From NCBI GenBank assembly GCA_002733995.1, contig NVXR01000034.1, positions 110,708 through 174,707 on the forward strand: 64,000 nucleotides of DNA. Direction: 5' to 3'. The notes beneath the pieces are model-generated. The model searched no databases. It worked only from the letters and a program-made list of their open reading frames with translations, and was not told where the DNA came from. Position numbers and translations under genes: made by a program. This DNA is from Desulfotalea sp. Lineage in GTDB: Bacteria > Desulfobacterota > Desulfobulbia > Desulfobulbales > Desulfocapsaceae. This document shows positions 18,515 to 27,521 of this stretch, one piece after another (positions within the stretch are counted from its first letter, which is position 1; every line of letters begins with the position of its first letter).

Positions 18515-20796
18515 TGAAGTACATTGGTAAGAGAATTCCAAAAATAGATGGTGTTGGCCTTGTTAAGGGGGTTCCCGCCTACACGAGTGATCTGGCAATT
18601 AATAACAATGCGCTCATTGTCAAAATTTTGCGCAGTCCCCACGCATCTGCTCGAATAATACATATTGATACCACCGATGCTATGGCTGTACCGGGTGTTG
18701 AGTGTGTTCTCACCTATAAGGATGTTCCAGAAACAGCATTTACCCTCGCAGGACAATCTTTTCCTGAACCTTCTCCCTACGATCGCAGGATACTTGACCC
18801 TGTTTTACGCTATGTGGGGGATGAGGTGGCCATTGTCGCTGCATCGAATGAACGAGTTGCCCTGCGCGCACTTGCCAAAATTAAGGTGGAGTACGAAGTT
18901 TTTACTCCGGTTTTGGATGTTGAAAGTGCCTTGGATAATGAACTAAAAGTACATGCAACGCAGCCCCACACCAATTTTGATGTTGGCTGTGATGCCAGTC
19001 GTAATGTAGCGGCCGCCCACAGCCTTGAATTTGGAGATGTAGAGGCGGAGCTGAGCCGTTGCGAGGTCGTCATTGAGCAGACCTATCGCACCCAGGCCCA
19101 GGCACACGCGATGATGGAAACCTACCGTGCCTCGACCTCTATTGATGTGCATGGGCGGTTGCAGGTGATGACGAGCACCCAAATTCCATACCATGTGCGT
19201 CGGCATCTTTCGGTTATTCTTGGGCTACCTAAGAGTAAAATAAAAATACTCAAACCACGGGTGGGTGGTAGCTTTGGTGGTAAACAGACCGCCTCTGTTG
19301 AAATATTTCCGGCAATCGTTACCATGAAGACCGGTAAAGCCGCGCATCTTGTCTATACCAGACAGGAAACATTTTGCTGTACGACCAGTCGTCATGCCAT
19401 GGTTCTGACGGTTCGTCTTGGTGCAGACAAGCAGGGCAATATAAAGGTGGTTGATATCCACACCCTGTCAGACACCGGAGCCTATGGAGAGCACGCCCCA
19501 ACAGTTTTTTGGGTTGTAGGTCAAAAGACACTACCTCTTTACTCAGCTATTTGTCGTTATCACGGACATGCGGTGTACACCAATAAAGCCCCCGGGGGTG
19601 CCCTGCGAGGTTATGGCGCAACCCAGGGAACCTTTGCCCTTGAATCCGCCGTTAATGAGCTTGCTGAGAAACTCGGGATGGATCCTGCCGAATTACGTTT
19701 GAAAAACCTGATAAAAGAAAATGATGCCCACGAGGCTCTTTGTGGTTCGCTTCCTGGTCGTCCTGCCGTTCTTGCCAGCAGTAGTTTGGATCGGTGTATT
19801 AAAAAAGGAATGGAGCTGATCAACTGGAAAAACTCGTTTCCCGCCAAGGATATAGGTGCAAATAAAAGAAGAGGGTATGGCATGGCAGTTACCATGCAGG
19901 GTTCCGGTATCGCCCAAATAGATACGGGTTCGGTGACTATCAAGCTCAACGAAGATGGCTTTTTCACCGTCAGTCATGCCGCCTCTGACATGGGCCAGGG
20001 CTCTGATACCATGATCTGCCAGATCGCAGCGGAGGTACTTGAGGTTGAAATGGATCAGATTATAGTCGCAAGTTTTGATCTTGATACACTGCCCTATGAT
20101 CCAGGGGCATATGCTTCAAGTGGTACCTATGTTGCTGGCAAGGCAGCTGTTATTGCGGCGGAACAGATGGTGGCGCAGATGCGTGGGGCCGCCGCTAGAA
20201 TTTTAGATGTTTCAGCGGAGGCTGTTGCTTATGATAGCGGTCTTCTGAGCGCATCTGCTGACAAAAAAATGAGTATCTCGGAGCTTGCCACAACCCTCTG
20301 TTCCTTTGCGGGAATGGATCAACTTATAAGCAAAGGGACCTACGGAGGAGAAACGTCACCACCACCTTTTATCGCTGGTTTTGCAGAGGTGGAGGTCGAT
20401 CTGGAGACGGGTGAAAGTAAGGTTATAGATTATGTGGCAGTGGTCGATTGCGGTACTGTCATCAATGAGAATCTTGCAAGAATCCAGGTTGAGGGTGGCA
20501 TCGTTATGGGCATTGGACTTGGGCTGTTTGAGGAGGTTCGTTATAGTGGTAAAGGCCGCCTGACGACCAACTCGTTTATGGAGTATAAAATCCCCAGCAG
20601 GCTTGATATCGGTGAAATTAGAGTGGCTTTTGAAGAGAGTCATGAACCCACAGGACCCTACGGTGCAAAATCGATAGGAGAGGTGGTTTGTAATACGCCG
20701 GCCCCTGCAATCACTGAAGCAATCTACAATGCAACAGGGATGCGCTGTCGCAATCTGCCTGTGACTGCAGAAAAAATTCTAATGGGCATTGAGTGA
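18514..20796 (+). CDS. xdhA: Xanthine-dehydrogenase-type molybdenum-binding subunit
   Basis: This is 760 residues, of the aldehyde oxidase/xanthine dehydrogenase molybdopterin family. Key motifs are GGSFGGKQ (near 250), NKAPGGALRGYGATQG (near 360), a glutamine/serine-rich DMGQGSDTM loop (near 490), and YGAKSIGEVVCNTPAPAI near the C-terminus with the catalytic glutamate. It binds a molybdopterin cytosine-dinucleotide-type cofactor and hydroxylates a purine or related heterocycle; the exact substrate is not readable. The adjacent yqeC gene suggests a labile selenium ligand on Mo in place of sulfur (a selenium-dependent molybdenum hydroxylase). Confidence 0.9.
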   Translation: MKYIGKRIPKIDGVGLVKGVPAYTSDLAINNNALIVKILRSPHASARIIHIDTTDAMAVPGVECVLTYKDVPETAFTLAGQSFPEPSPYDRRILDPVLRYVGDEVAIVAASNERVALRALAKIKVEYEVFTPVLDVESALDNELKVHATQPHTNFDVGCDASRNVAAAHSLEFGDVEAELSRCEVVIEQTYRTQAQAHAMMETYRASTSIDVHGRLQVMTSTQIPYHVRRHLSVILGLPKSKIKILKPRVGGSFGGKQTASVEIFPAIVTMKTGKAAHLVYTRQETFCCTTSRHAMVLTVRLGADKQGNIKVVDIHTLSDTGAYGEHAPTVFWVVGQKTLPLYSAICRYHGHAVYTNKAPGGALRGYGATQGTFALESAVNELAEKLGMDPAELRLKNLIKENDAHEALCGSLPGRPAVLASSSLDRCIKKGMELINWKNSFPAKDIGANKRRGYGMAVTMQGSGIAQIDTGSVTIKLNEDGFFTVSHAASDMGQGSDTMICQIAAEVLEVEMDQIIVASFDLDTLPYDPGAYASSGTYVAGKAAVIAAEQMVAQMRGAAARILDVSAEAVAYDSGLLSASADKKMSISELATTLCSFAGMDQLISKGTYGGETSPPPFIAGFAEVEVDLETGESKVIDYVAVVDCGTVINENLARIQVEGGIVMGIGLGLFEEVRYSGKGRLTTNSFMEYKIPSRLDIGEIRVAFEESHEPTGPYGAKSIGEVVCNTPAPAITEAIYNATGMRCRNLPVTAEKILMGIE

Positions 20797-21535
20797 TATC
20801 ATGCTTGCAGCTAACGCCTCCTTTATAGAGACCTTTGGCCTTGGTATGGGAGGAGTTGTTTGTATTGTGGGTGCTGGTGGTAAGACGAGTTTGTTGATGC
20901 ATCTGGCGGGCGAAGGCCGCAGCCTTGGCTACAGGACTCTTGTTTCAACCACAACTAAAATTATGATTCCAGATCGGGTGCAGGTCGATGCCCTTGATCT
21001 TTCCGGGCACGGTTTTGTGGGAGCTCAAAAACAAGCGGGTATATATGTTGCCGGAAAGCAGCTGTCCTCTAATAAAATGATGGGTCTGGCTGAAGATATT
21101 CTTTGGCAAAATACCAGGGGGGGTGATCTGACTCTACTGGAGGCGGATGGGGCTGCCACAAAGTCACTAAAAGGCTGGCTACAAAGCGAACCTGTAATTC
21201 CTCATTTTACTACACATACCATTGGAGTCATAGATATACAGGCAGTTGGCCAAAAAGTGGCTGACGACCTTGTGCACAGGCTTGATTGTTTTTGCAGGAT
21301 CACAGGGGCTCAAGAGGGTGAATCGGTAACAGTTGAACATTTGCAAAATATGGTAACCCACGACCAGGGACTGTTCTTCCATGGTACTGGAAAATTGCTT
21401 GTTTATATTAACAAGGTGGAGTCGACAGAGGATAAATACTATGCAAAAGAGCTGCAAGCCAGTCTTCCGGAGTATAGTGTTTTTATGGGCAGTCTAAAGA
21501 TGCAGGTAATTTTTGCAAACAGCGAAAACATGTAG
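20789..21535 (+). CDS. yqeC: YqeC-family selenium-dependent hydroxylase accessory protein
   Basis: This is 248 residues from TTG 20789, or 244 from the in-frame ATG at 20801; neither has a strong ribosome site and the TTG overlaps the previous gene by 8 nt. A P-loop-like VGAGGKTSLLMHLA is near residue 28, followed by STTTKI and LLEADGAATKSLKGW, all typical of YqeC. The family is tied by published genome comparison (Haft and Self, 2008) to SelD-dependent maturation of labile-selenium molybdenum hydroxylases. Its presence here is the main reason to think the neighbouring enzyme uses selenium. Confidence 0.87.
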   Translation: MSDIMLAANASFIETFGLGMGGVVCIVGAGGKTSLLMHLAGEGRSLGYRTLVSTTTKIMIPDRVQVDALDLSGHGFVGAQKQAGIYVAGKQLSSNKMMGLAEDILWQNTRGGDLTLLEADGAATKSLKGWLQSEPVIPHFTTHTIGVIDIQAVGQKVADDLVHRLDCFCRITGAQEGESVTVEHLQNMVTHDQGLFFHGTGKLLVYINKVESTEDKYYAKELQASLPEYSVFMGSLKMQVIFANSENM

Positions 21536-21545
21536 AGTGACAATT

Positions 21546-22355
21546 ATGGAAAAAAATGTCGTTGCTAGTCTAGCGGAAAGTGTTGCAGCAGGCGAATGTG
21601 TAGCGTTGGTCTCTGTGATCAGTAACAGTGGCTCGTCTCCAGCAAAGTGTGGAGCTGTAATGCTTGTGAACAACCTTGGCGCACTTTGTGGTACCGTTGG
21701 GGGTGGCAGCCTTGAACTACAAGTTGTTGGTCAGGCACGGGAGTGTATTCGACTCGGCAGAAGCCAGGAGGTTGAGTATTCACTCGCCGAAGGTGGTGAC
21801 CTAGGTATGTCTTGTGGTGGTAAGGTCCATTGTTTCATTAAGGTATTTTCTGCTCAGCCAAGACTTATCATTGTGGGGGGTGGTCATGTAGGAATGGAAC
21901 TCTATCATCTCGGGATTTTGCAGGGCTACCGGGTAGAAATCTTTGATGACAGGGAAAGTATCGTTACGCCGGATCGTTTTCCCGATGCTGGTTGTCTGGT
22001 TTATGGAGATCCGGTTACAAAACTTAGCGAATGCGAGATCGATTCCAACTGTTATGTCGCTATTGCAACGCACTCCCATGATCTGGATATGCGGGTTGTG
22101 GCTGCAGTGGCAGAGTCCGGCGCGGGCTATGTTGGTATGATTGGCAGTACCAGTAAAATAAAGAAGACATTACAGTTTCTTCTGGAACGCGGTATTGCAC
22201 GGGAGACGATTGAAAAGGTGTACGCCCCAATGGGATTGAATGTCGCCACAATTCAGCCCAAAGAGATAGCCATTTCGATAATGAGCGAGATTCTTCTGGT
22301 CAAAAATAGTGGTTCTCCAGAGCATATGAAAAGTGTAAAAAAGATAACATTCTAA
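21546..22355 (+). CDS. XdhC/CoxI-family molybdenum cofactor maturation protein
   Basis: This is 269 residues from ATG 21546, 10 nt after yqeC; the open frame extends upstream but has no better start. The N-terminal XdhC_CoxI domain shows SVISNSGSSPAKCGAVMLV, GTVGGGSLE and GMSCGGKV. The C-terminal Rossmann domain shows IIVGGGHVGMEL near residue 112 and GYVGMIGSTSKI. XdhC proteins bind Mo cofactor and help put the terminal sulfur, or here perhaps selenium, on Mo before insertion. It is the last gene of the five-gene operon. Confidence 0.9.
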   Translation: MEKNVVASLAESVAAGECVALVSVISNSGSSPAKCGAVMLVNNLGALCGTVGGGSLELQVVGQARECIRLGRSQEVEYSLAEGGDLGMSCGGKVHCFIKVFSAQPRLIIVGGGHVGMELYHLGILQGYRVEIFDDRESIVTPDRFPDAGCLVYGDPVTKLSECEIDSNCYVAIATHSHDLDMRVVAAVAESGAGYVGMIGSTSKIKKTLQFLLERGIARETIEKVYAPMGLNVATIQPKEIAISIMSEILLVKNSGSPEHMKSVKKITF

Positions 22356-22363
22356 ATAGCATT

Positions 22364-22380
22364 ATTAGCCCTAGGCTAAT
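22364..22380 (+). terminator. Possible weak terminator after the hydroxylase operon
   Basis: A 7-bp stem ATTAGCC/GGCTAAT with a 3-nt loop lies 8 nt after the stop. No T-run follows, so support is weak. Confidence 0.3.
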
Positions 22381-22610
22381 TGTCATCAGGAATGTTCTGA
22401 TAATTGAGCAACAAGCAGGTTGTAGAAGGCTGGGACATAGGGCAATAAGGTGCTTCCCAGAGTCCGTTCCTTCACCCAAATATCATTATCGGATAGGCAG
22501 TAGAAAAGCCCATATAAGTGGAGTGGTGTGGGGCTGTTTTGAGCAGGGTTGCGACGGGAAGTGTGGTGACAGTTGGGGCTGGGCTGACGGGGTAAGCGGT
22601 ATGTGACAAA

Positions 22611-22640
22611 GCGGGGCAGCATGTTAACATGCTGCCCCGC
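22611..22640. terminator. Perfect 30-nt palindrome, likely terminator of the CLC gene
   Basis: GCGGGGCAGCATGTT is followed by its exact complement, giving a fully symmetric 30-nt GC-rich palindrome. It lies 14 nt after the stop of the minus-strand CLC gene and between convergent genes, as a two-way terminator would. On the minus strand it is followed by a short TTT run only. Confidence 0.65.
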
Positions 22641-22654
22641 GCAGGCTGTTGCGG

Positions 22655-24754
22655 CTAAGCGTTTTCTGTGGCTGGCTTCACCGTGCAGGTGTTGAGTATA
22701 TCCTTTATTCTATCAATGTCTTTCAGGCGCCCGTATACGGTGATAACATCACCGGTTTTAAGGGCCGTAGATCCACGTGGAATTATCATTTTTCCACCGC
22801 GCTGGATAGAGACCATGTTAATGGTGTCTGGTAGTGAAAGATCTATCACCAGGGCTCCATTGCACATATCTTCTTCTTTCAGGACAAACTCCACATAGCC
22901 ATTTTCTTTGGTTTTGCGCAATTCCACCTGATGTTCTACGATCTGGCCTCTTTGTTTGCGTACAAGACCAACATCATAGGCGCGGAGGATATCACTTCTG
23001 CTGATAAGCCCACATAGGGTACCGCTGCCATCCCGAGAGATAACAGGTAGCCTCGCTAAATCCCGAGGTGACATTTTTTGAATAGCGATCCAGATGGGTT
23101 CGTCTGGAAAGACTGTGATAGGGTCTTCAACTGCAAGGTCGACTACGGTCAATCCTTTGGAAGTGAAGTTATCAGCTGATTGAGCCCTGTGAACATCCTG
23201 CAAAGTGACAATACCACAGAGTTTGTTCTTATTGTTCATGACAGGGAATCCCAGGAGATTGTTCTCCTGGAAGAGAGCCATAAGTTCGGAAAATGAGCCG
23301 TCCTGTTGGATTGTGACAGGTTTGCTCTTCATTACCTCACTCACCTTGACCCCTTGCATGATATCCATGTCACGGCCCTCGGAAAAGCGAACGCCACGCT
23401 TGGCAAGTTTCATAGTGTAAATGGATTCTGGATGTAGCCATTGGGAGAAGTAACTCGCAGCTACCCCGGCAACCATGAGGGGCAGAATCATGAAATAGTC
23501 ATTACTCATTTCAAAAACAATGAGCATTGCAGTTAATGGCGCCCTAGCGGTGGCGGAAAAGAGAGCGGCCATGCCGACAAGGGCAAAGGCTCCGGTGTTG
23601 CCGCTAACTGATGGAAACCAGTAGCCAAAGAGATGGCCCATGGCACCACCGAGCATTGCTCCTGTAAAGAGAGAAGGTGCAAAAACCCCTCCTGAATTTC
23701 CAGAACCAAGGGTCATTGAGGTGGCAATAGGTTTTAAAAATATTAGAGCGACTAGAATCCAGAGGGAAGCATTGCCTTGAATCGCTGCTTCAATAAATGG
23801 AAAGCCTGCACCATACATATGTGGCATAGCAGTATCCATTCCTGCGCCGTGTGCTGCGGACCCTGGAGGGAAGCTGAGGCCCGGCAGGTTCATGTAGGCC
23901 AGACCCAAGATGCCAAGGAGTAAGCCTCCTATGGCCGGTTTAAAAATTTGGGGGAATTTCCAGTTATCAAAGATGTCTTCTGAATAGTTCAGCATCTTCA
24001 TAAACATGATACCTACAATTGCAGCAGTGAGGCCTAGAATAAGATACAGAATGATTTCGTAAGGACTGTTCATGCTGTAAGCCGGGACCTGGAAAGCAAA
24101 CTTGTCACCGATAATTGAACGGCTGACAACCGAGGCGGATACCGCAGCAATAACAACATTACCAAAAGCACGCATTTGCAGGCCACACATCAAAACTTCT
24201 ATGGCAAATGCCACGCCGGCAATAGGAGCGTTAAAGGTCGCAGCGATACCGGCTGCAGCACCACAGGCTACAAGGTTTCTGATGCGTTCGTCTGATAGTC
24301 GTAGAATTTGCCCCAGTGAAGAACCGAGTGCTGCACCAACTTGAATGATTGGACCTTCTCGGCCCGCAGAACCTCCTGTTCCAATACAAAGAGCAGAGGC
24401 TGTGATCTTGGCAACCGCCACCCTGGCTCTGATGCGGCCACCTCGTAAAATGAGGGCCTGCATGACCTCTGGAACTCCGTGACCTTTGGCTTCTTGGGCC
24501 ATGAGGATGAGAGGGCCGACGAGTAACCCGCCGAGAACAGGGATAATCACATAGATCCATTTGCCAAGAAAAGGAATAGTTTCAGATACAGATCCGTAGG
24601 AAAAATTCTGGATTGCAAAAATAAGTTTTACGAAAAATACGGATGCAACTCCGGTGGTTGCTCCTACTATAACGCTTAAAATAAGTAAAAGAAGCCCTTC
24701 AGGTGGTGAGAAGCGGTCGAGACACCAACTAAGGGTGGGTTGTTTCGGAGTCAT
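22655..24754 (-). CDS. CLC-family chloride channel/transporter with CBS and TrkA-C domains
   Basis: This is 699 residues. The CLC membrane domain spans about residues 15-440, with KGHGVPE (GSGIP position), GSAGREGP (gating glutamate present), NAPIAGVAFAIEV and SGGVFAP. A CBS pair spans about 465-600, and a TrkA-C-like domain lies near 615-695 (GGKMIIPRGSTALKTGDVI). It moves Cl- or similar anions across the inner membrane, with the soluble domains likely sensing a nucleotide. The glutamate that serves as the internal proton site in E. coli ClC (second E of IIEE) is valine here, which argues for a channel or altered coupling. It is a single gene with about 590 nt of non-coding DNA upstream. Confidence 0.92.
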   Translation of the reverse strand: MTPKQPTLSWCLDRFSPPEGLLLLILSVIVGATTGVASVFFVKLIFAIQNFSYGSVSETIPFLGKWIYVIIPVLGGLLVGPLILMAQEAKGHGVPEVMQALILRGGRIRARVAVAKITASALCIGTGGSAGREGPIIQVGAALGSSLGQILRLSDERIRNLVACGAAAGIAATFNAPIAGVAFAIEVLMCGLQMRAFGNVVIAAVSASVVSRSIIGDKFAFQVPAYSMNSPYEIILYLILGLTAAIVGIMFMKMLNYSEDIFDNWKFPQIFKPAIGGLLLGILGLAYMNLPGLSFPPGSAAHGAGMDTAMPHMYGAGFPFIEAAIQGNASLWILVALIFLKPIATSMTLGSGNSGGVFAPSLFTGAMLGGAMGHLFGYWFPSVSGNTGAFALVGMAALFSATARAPLTAMLIVFEMSNDYFMILPLMVAGVAASYFSQWLHPESIYTMKLAKRGVRFSEGRDMDIMQGVKVSEVMKSKPVTIQQDGSFSELMALFQENNLLGFPVMNNKNKLCGIVTLQDVHRAQSADNFTSKGLTVVDLAVEDPITVFPDEPIWIAIQKMSPRDLARLPVISRDGSGTLCGLISRSDILRAYDVGLVRKQRGQIVEHQVELRKTKENGYVEFVLKEEDMCNGALVIDLSLPDTINMVSIQRGGKMIIPRGSTALKTGDVITVYGRLKDIDRIKDILNTCTVKPATENA

Positions 24755-25347
24755 ATCGTGGGTCCGTCAGAAAAGAATTGAAATCCTCAAAAATTGCCTA
24801 AAAAATCCTCCGCCTTAAAAAACGGATGACAATAATTGAGTGAAGAAAAACAGTACAACAACACGGCGCAATATGTATACGCCGAACCCATTAAAATAAC
24901 GTTTTTGACCGTTGTTTTCAAGGGGAAAATAGATAAAAAATATGTTTTTAGCTGGGATTTCTCCGGGGGGCAAATGTCGGTTCTATATTTTGGCTATAAA
25001 TGATAGTGAGCTATGCTCTTTGCGAAAGAAAGGCTGAAGAAAGTGGTGCCGTCTGGACTCAGATGCAGGGGGGGGATGGTGGGTTTTACTTATTTAGGAT
25101 TTGTCGGTAGTTGCCGTATGTTGCTGATTTATCATAAGGAATATCACTTGCTGGGGGTGTGATGCTCGTGGCAAATGTGGGTGTCGATAAAAAGTTGGTC
25201 CTGTTGGTCCTGTTGGTCTGCTTGTTCGTAGTGAACTGTTTGGACTGACGCTAATCAATGTTCACAACGAAGCACAATTATATAATTGATAATGAAGTCT
25301 CGCTTCGCCTGCTTCGCTGTAAACATTATTTTTGGCAAAAACTATTC
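24755..25347. other. Intergenic region between aroC and the CLC gene
   Basis: No ORF is supported in these 593 nt. It holds a 9-nt tandem repeat (GTTGGTCCT, nearly three copies, 25194-25218) and the inverted repeat at 25257-25327. Confidence 0.6.
25257..25327. repeat. Imperfect 18-bp inverted repeat downstream of aroC
   Basis: The left arm is 25257-25274 (AATGTTCACAACGAAGCA) and the right arm 25310-25327, matching at 16 of 18 positions with one more wobble-capable pair. The 35-nt centre contains the AT palindrome AATTATATAATT. A short T-run follows on the plus strand. It may be a terminator for aroC or a small mobile-type repeat (MITE-like); no second copy was noticed in the window. Confidence 0.5.
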
Positions 25348-26451
25348 TCAGACAGGTTCGCGGTAGTTAAAGGCATTTCTCGCCTCTTGGTGCATTAGCA
25401 TATCGACAATGACGAGGGCAGCCATGCTTTCAACAATTGGTATCGCCCGGGGGACAACACATGGGTCGTGTCTTCCCTTTGCCTCTAAAACGGCACTTAC
25501 ACCATTAAAATCAACTGTTTTCTGGGGCAAGGAAATGGTTGCTGGTGGTTTGAATCCAACCCGTAGGGTGATATGCTCGCCATTTGAAATGCCACCCTGA
25601 ATGCCACCAGAATTGTTGGTCACTGTTCCAATCTTTCCATCTTTCATAATGAAAAGATCGTTATGTTCAGAGCCTTTTTGTCTGGTTCCTGCGAAGCCAG
25701 AGCCAATTTCAAAGGCTTTAGTGGCTGGGATTGCAAGCATTGCCTGGGCTAATTTGGCCTCAAGCTTTTCAAAGGTTGGTTCGCCAATTCCTACCGGTAC
25801 ATTACGTATAATACAGGAAACAATACCACCGACAGAGTCGCCTTCTTCTTTGAGTTGTGCAACGAGTTTTTCCATTTTAATGGCAGCTGCGTGGTCGGGA
25901 CAGCGGATAATATTCTGGTCAACAACCTCTCTTGTCAAGGTTGCACTGTCAATTCCCTGGGAATCAATTTGACCTACACTGCTTACCCAGCCAACTATTT
26001 CAATGGCATATCTTTCGCGTAGTATCTTTGCCGCAATAGCACCGGAGGCGACTGAGCCTATTGTCTCCCGGGCACTGGATCTGCCGCCGCCAGAAGATGC
26101 TCTGATGCCGTATTTCATCTGGTAGGTGTAGTCGGCGTGGGATGGTCGTGGGATATCACGCATGTCACCGTAGTCTGCCGGGCGATGATCTTTGTTCGCA
26201 ACTTGTAGACAGATGGGTGTTCCCAGTGTTTTCCCGTTTTCGGTACCTGAAAGGATAATGACCTTATCGGCTTCTTGCCTGTCGGTGGAAAGGGCGCTTT
26301 GGCCGGGGCGCCTTCTGGTCAGTTGAGGTTGAATATCCTCTGTTGTCAGGGAGAGACCAGGTGGGCAGCCATCAATAACAACGCCAACTGCCTTACAATG
26401 TGATTCGCCAAAGGTTGTTACTCTAAACAGATTACCAAAACTACTCGACAT
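25348..26451 (-). CDS. aroC: Chorismate synthase
   Basis: This is 367 residues, full length. The family signatures are [19 protein letters not shown] at residue 15, [24 protein letters not shown] near 117, and GHDRP-type residues late in the chain ([20 protein letters not shown]). It eliminates phosphate from EPSP to give chorismate, using reduced FMN. AGAGGAG lies upstream of the ATG. It stands alone, 133 nt downstream of the EamA gene on the same strand. Confidence 0.97.
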   Translation of the reverse strand: MSSSFGNLFRVTTFGESHCKAVGVVIDGCPPGLSLTTEDIQPQLTRRRPGQSALSTDRQEADKVIILSGTENGKTLGTPICLQVANKDHRPADYGDMRDIPRPSHADYTYQMKYGIRASSGGGRSSARETIGSVASGAIAAKILRERYAIEIVGWVSSVGQIDSQGIDSATLTREVVDQNIIRCPDHAAAIKMEKLVAQLKEEGDSVGGIVSCIIRNVPVGIGEPTFEKLEAKLAQAMLAIPATKAFEIGSGFAGTRQKGSEHNDLFIMKDGKIGTVTNNSGGIQGGISNGEHITLRVGFKPPATISLPQKTVDFNGVSAVLEAKGRHDPCVVPRAIPIVESMAALVIVDMLMHQEARNAFNYREPV

Positions 26452-26584
26452 GGATGCAACTCCTCTTTATCTGTGATGGGAATGGGTACAAAAATATATG
26501 TGAGATCCAAGCGGCTCTCTGCATGGACATTTAACAAGATAATTTATAATGCGTATTAAATGAGTATTTGTAAAGTTGGTCGTA

Positions 26585-27493
26585 TTATTTCATCTGAGGT
26601 ACTTCGCTGACTAAGCGGGATGATTGGTGCTTGTTTTCACTGATTTGACTGCGCGAATAGATGAACAGACCGAGAGAACAGGCTGCGATACCAGCGAATT
26701 CGAAATTATTAAGTGCCTCACCAAGAAGAACCCAAGCGAGAAGGGCTGTAGATATCGGCACAACGGACATGTAAATAGAGACGGTGATTGTTCCTAGCCG
26801 TTTGATTGCATATGTGGAACACATCAGGGCGATAATATTTACCATAATTCCCTGGTAAAAAGATTGACTGACAATATCAACGGCTTCCCCATGTAAAAGA
26901 TTGGTGGGGAAGAAAAACCATAAAGGCACGAATATCAGTACATTGACGACAGGTACCGTGACAATCACATCCTTCCAGTCAAAATGCCATAATTTGAGGC
27001 AGACCATATGGGTGGTATAAAAAATTGCGGCGGAAAGCAAAAGAACTATTCCGCTGATGTGGGCACCGGAGAATGTATCGCCTCCAGTCATGATAAAGTT
27101 TGCGAGAAAGACGAGGCTAATTCCTATGTAGCGCATTCTTGAAACTGTCTGTGCAAGTAAGAACCAGGCTGCAATTGCCGCAAATATCGGAAGCATGCCA
27201 TTGACGAGCACGCCAGCATGGGCGGCTTTTAACTCCTGAAGGCCGTAAAAACTTGCCATTGTATATGGAAAGCCGACACCAAGGCCTACGATCAGATACT
27301 GGTAGAGTTTAAACTTTGACCAGTTGTATCGCAGGATAAGTGGAAAAACTATGATAAGTGCTGTTGTGTAACGAAGTAGAGTGATGTCAGCCGGTTGCAG
27401 GCTGGAATGTACACCGTATCTGGATATAGTAATCCAGCCGGACCAGATGCAGACAACAAGCATACAGGCGAGGTGGGCCCTTAAGGTAGTCAT
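26585..27493 (-). CDS. EamA/DMT-family exporter
   Basis: This is 302 residues with ten hydrophobic helices arranged as two EamA repeats (about 5-135 and 148-285). AWVLLGEALNNFEFAGIAA near residue 255 is the usual C-terminal EamA signature. It is an inner-membrane transporter for a metabolite or amino acid that cannot be named. It begins 28 nt after sthA and may share its transcript. Confidence 0.85.
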   Translation of the reverse strand: MTTLRAHLACMLVVCIWSGWITISRYGVHSSLQPADITLLRYTTALIIVFPLILRYNWSKFKLYQYLIVGLGVGFPYTMASFYGLQELKAAHAGVLVNGMLPIFAAIAAWFLLAQTVSRMRYIGISLVFLANFIMTGGDTFSGAHISGIVLLLSAAIFYTTHMVCLKLWHFDWKDVIVTVPVVNVLIFVPLWFFFPTNLLHGEAVDIVSQSFYQGIMVNIIALMCSTYAIKRLGTITVSIYMSVVPISTALLAWVLLGEALNNFEFAGIAACSLGLFIYSRSQISENKHQSSRLVSEVPQMK

Positions 27494-27521
27494 GGTAGAA
27501 TAATTCCTGTATTTTCTGGAG

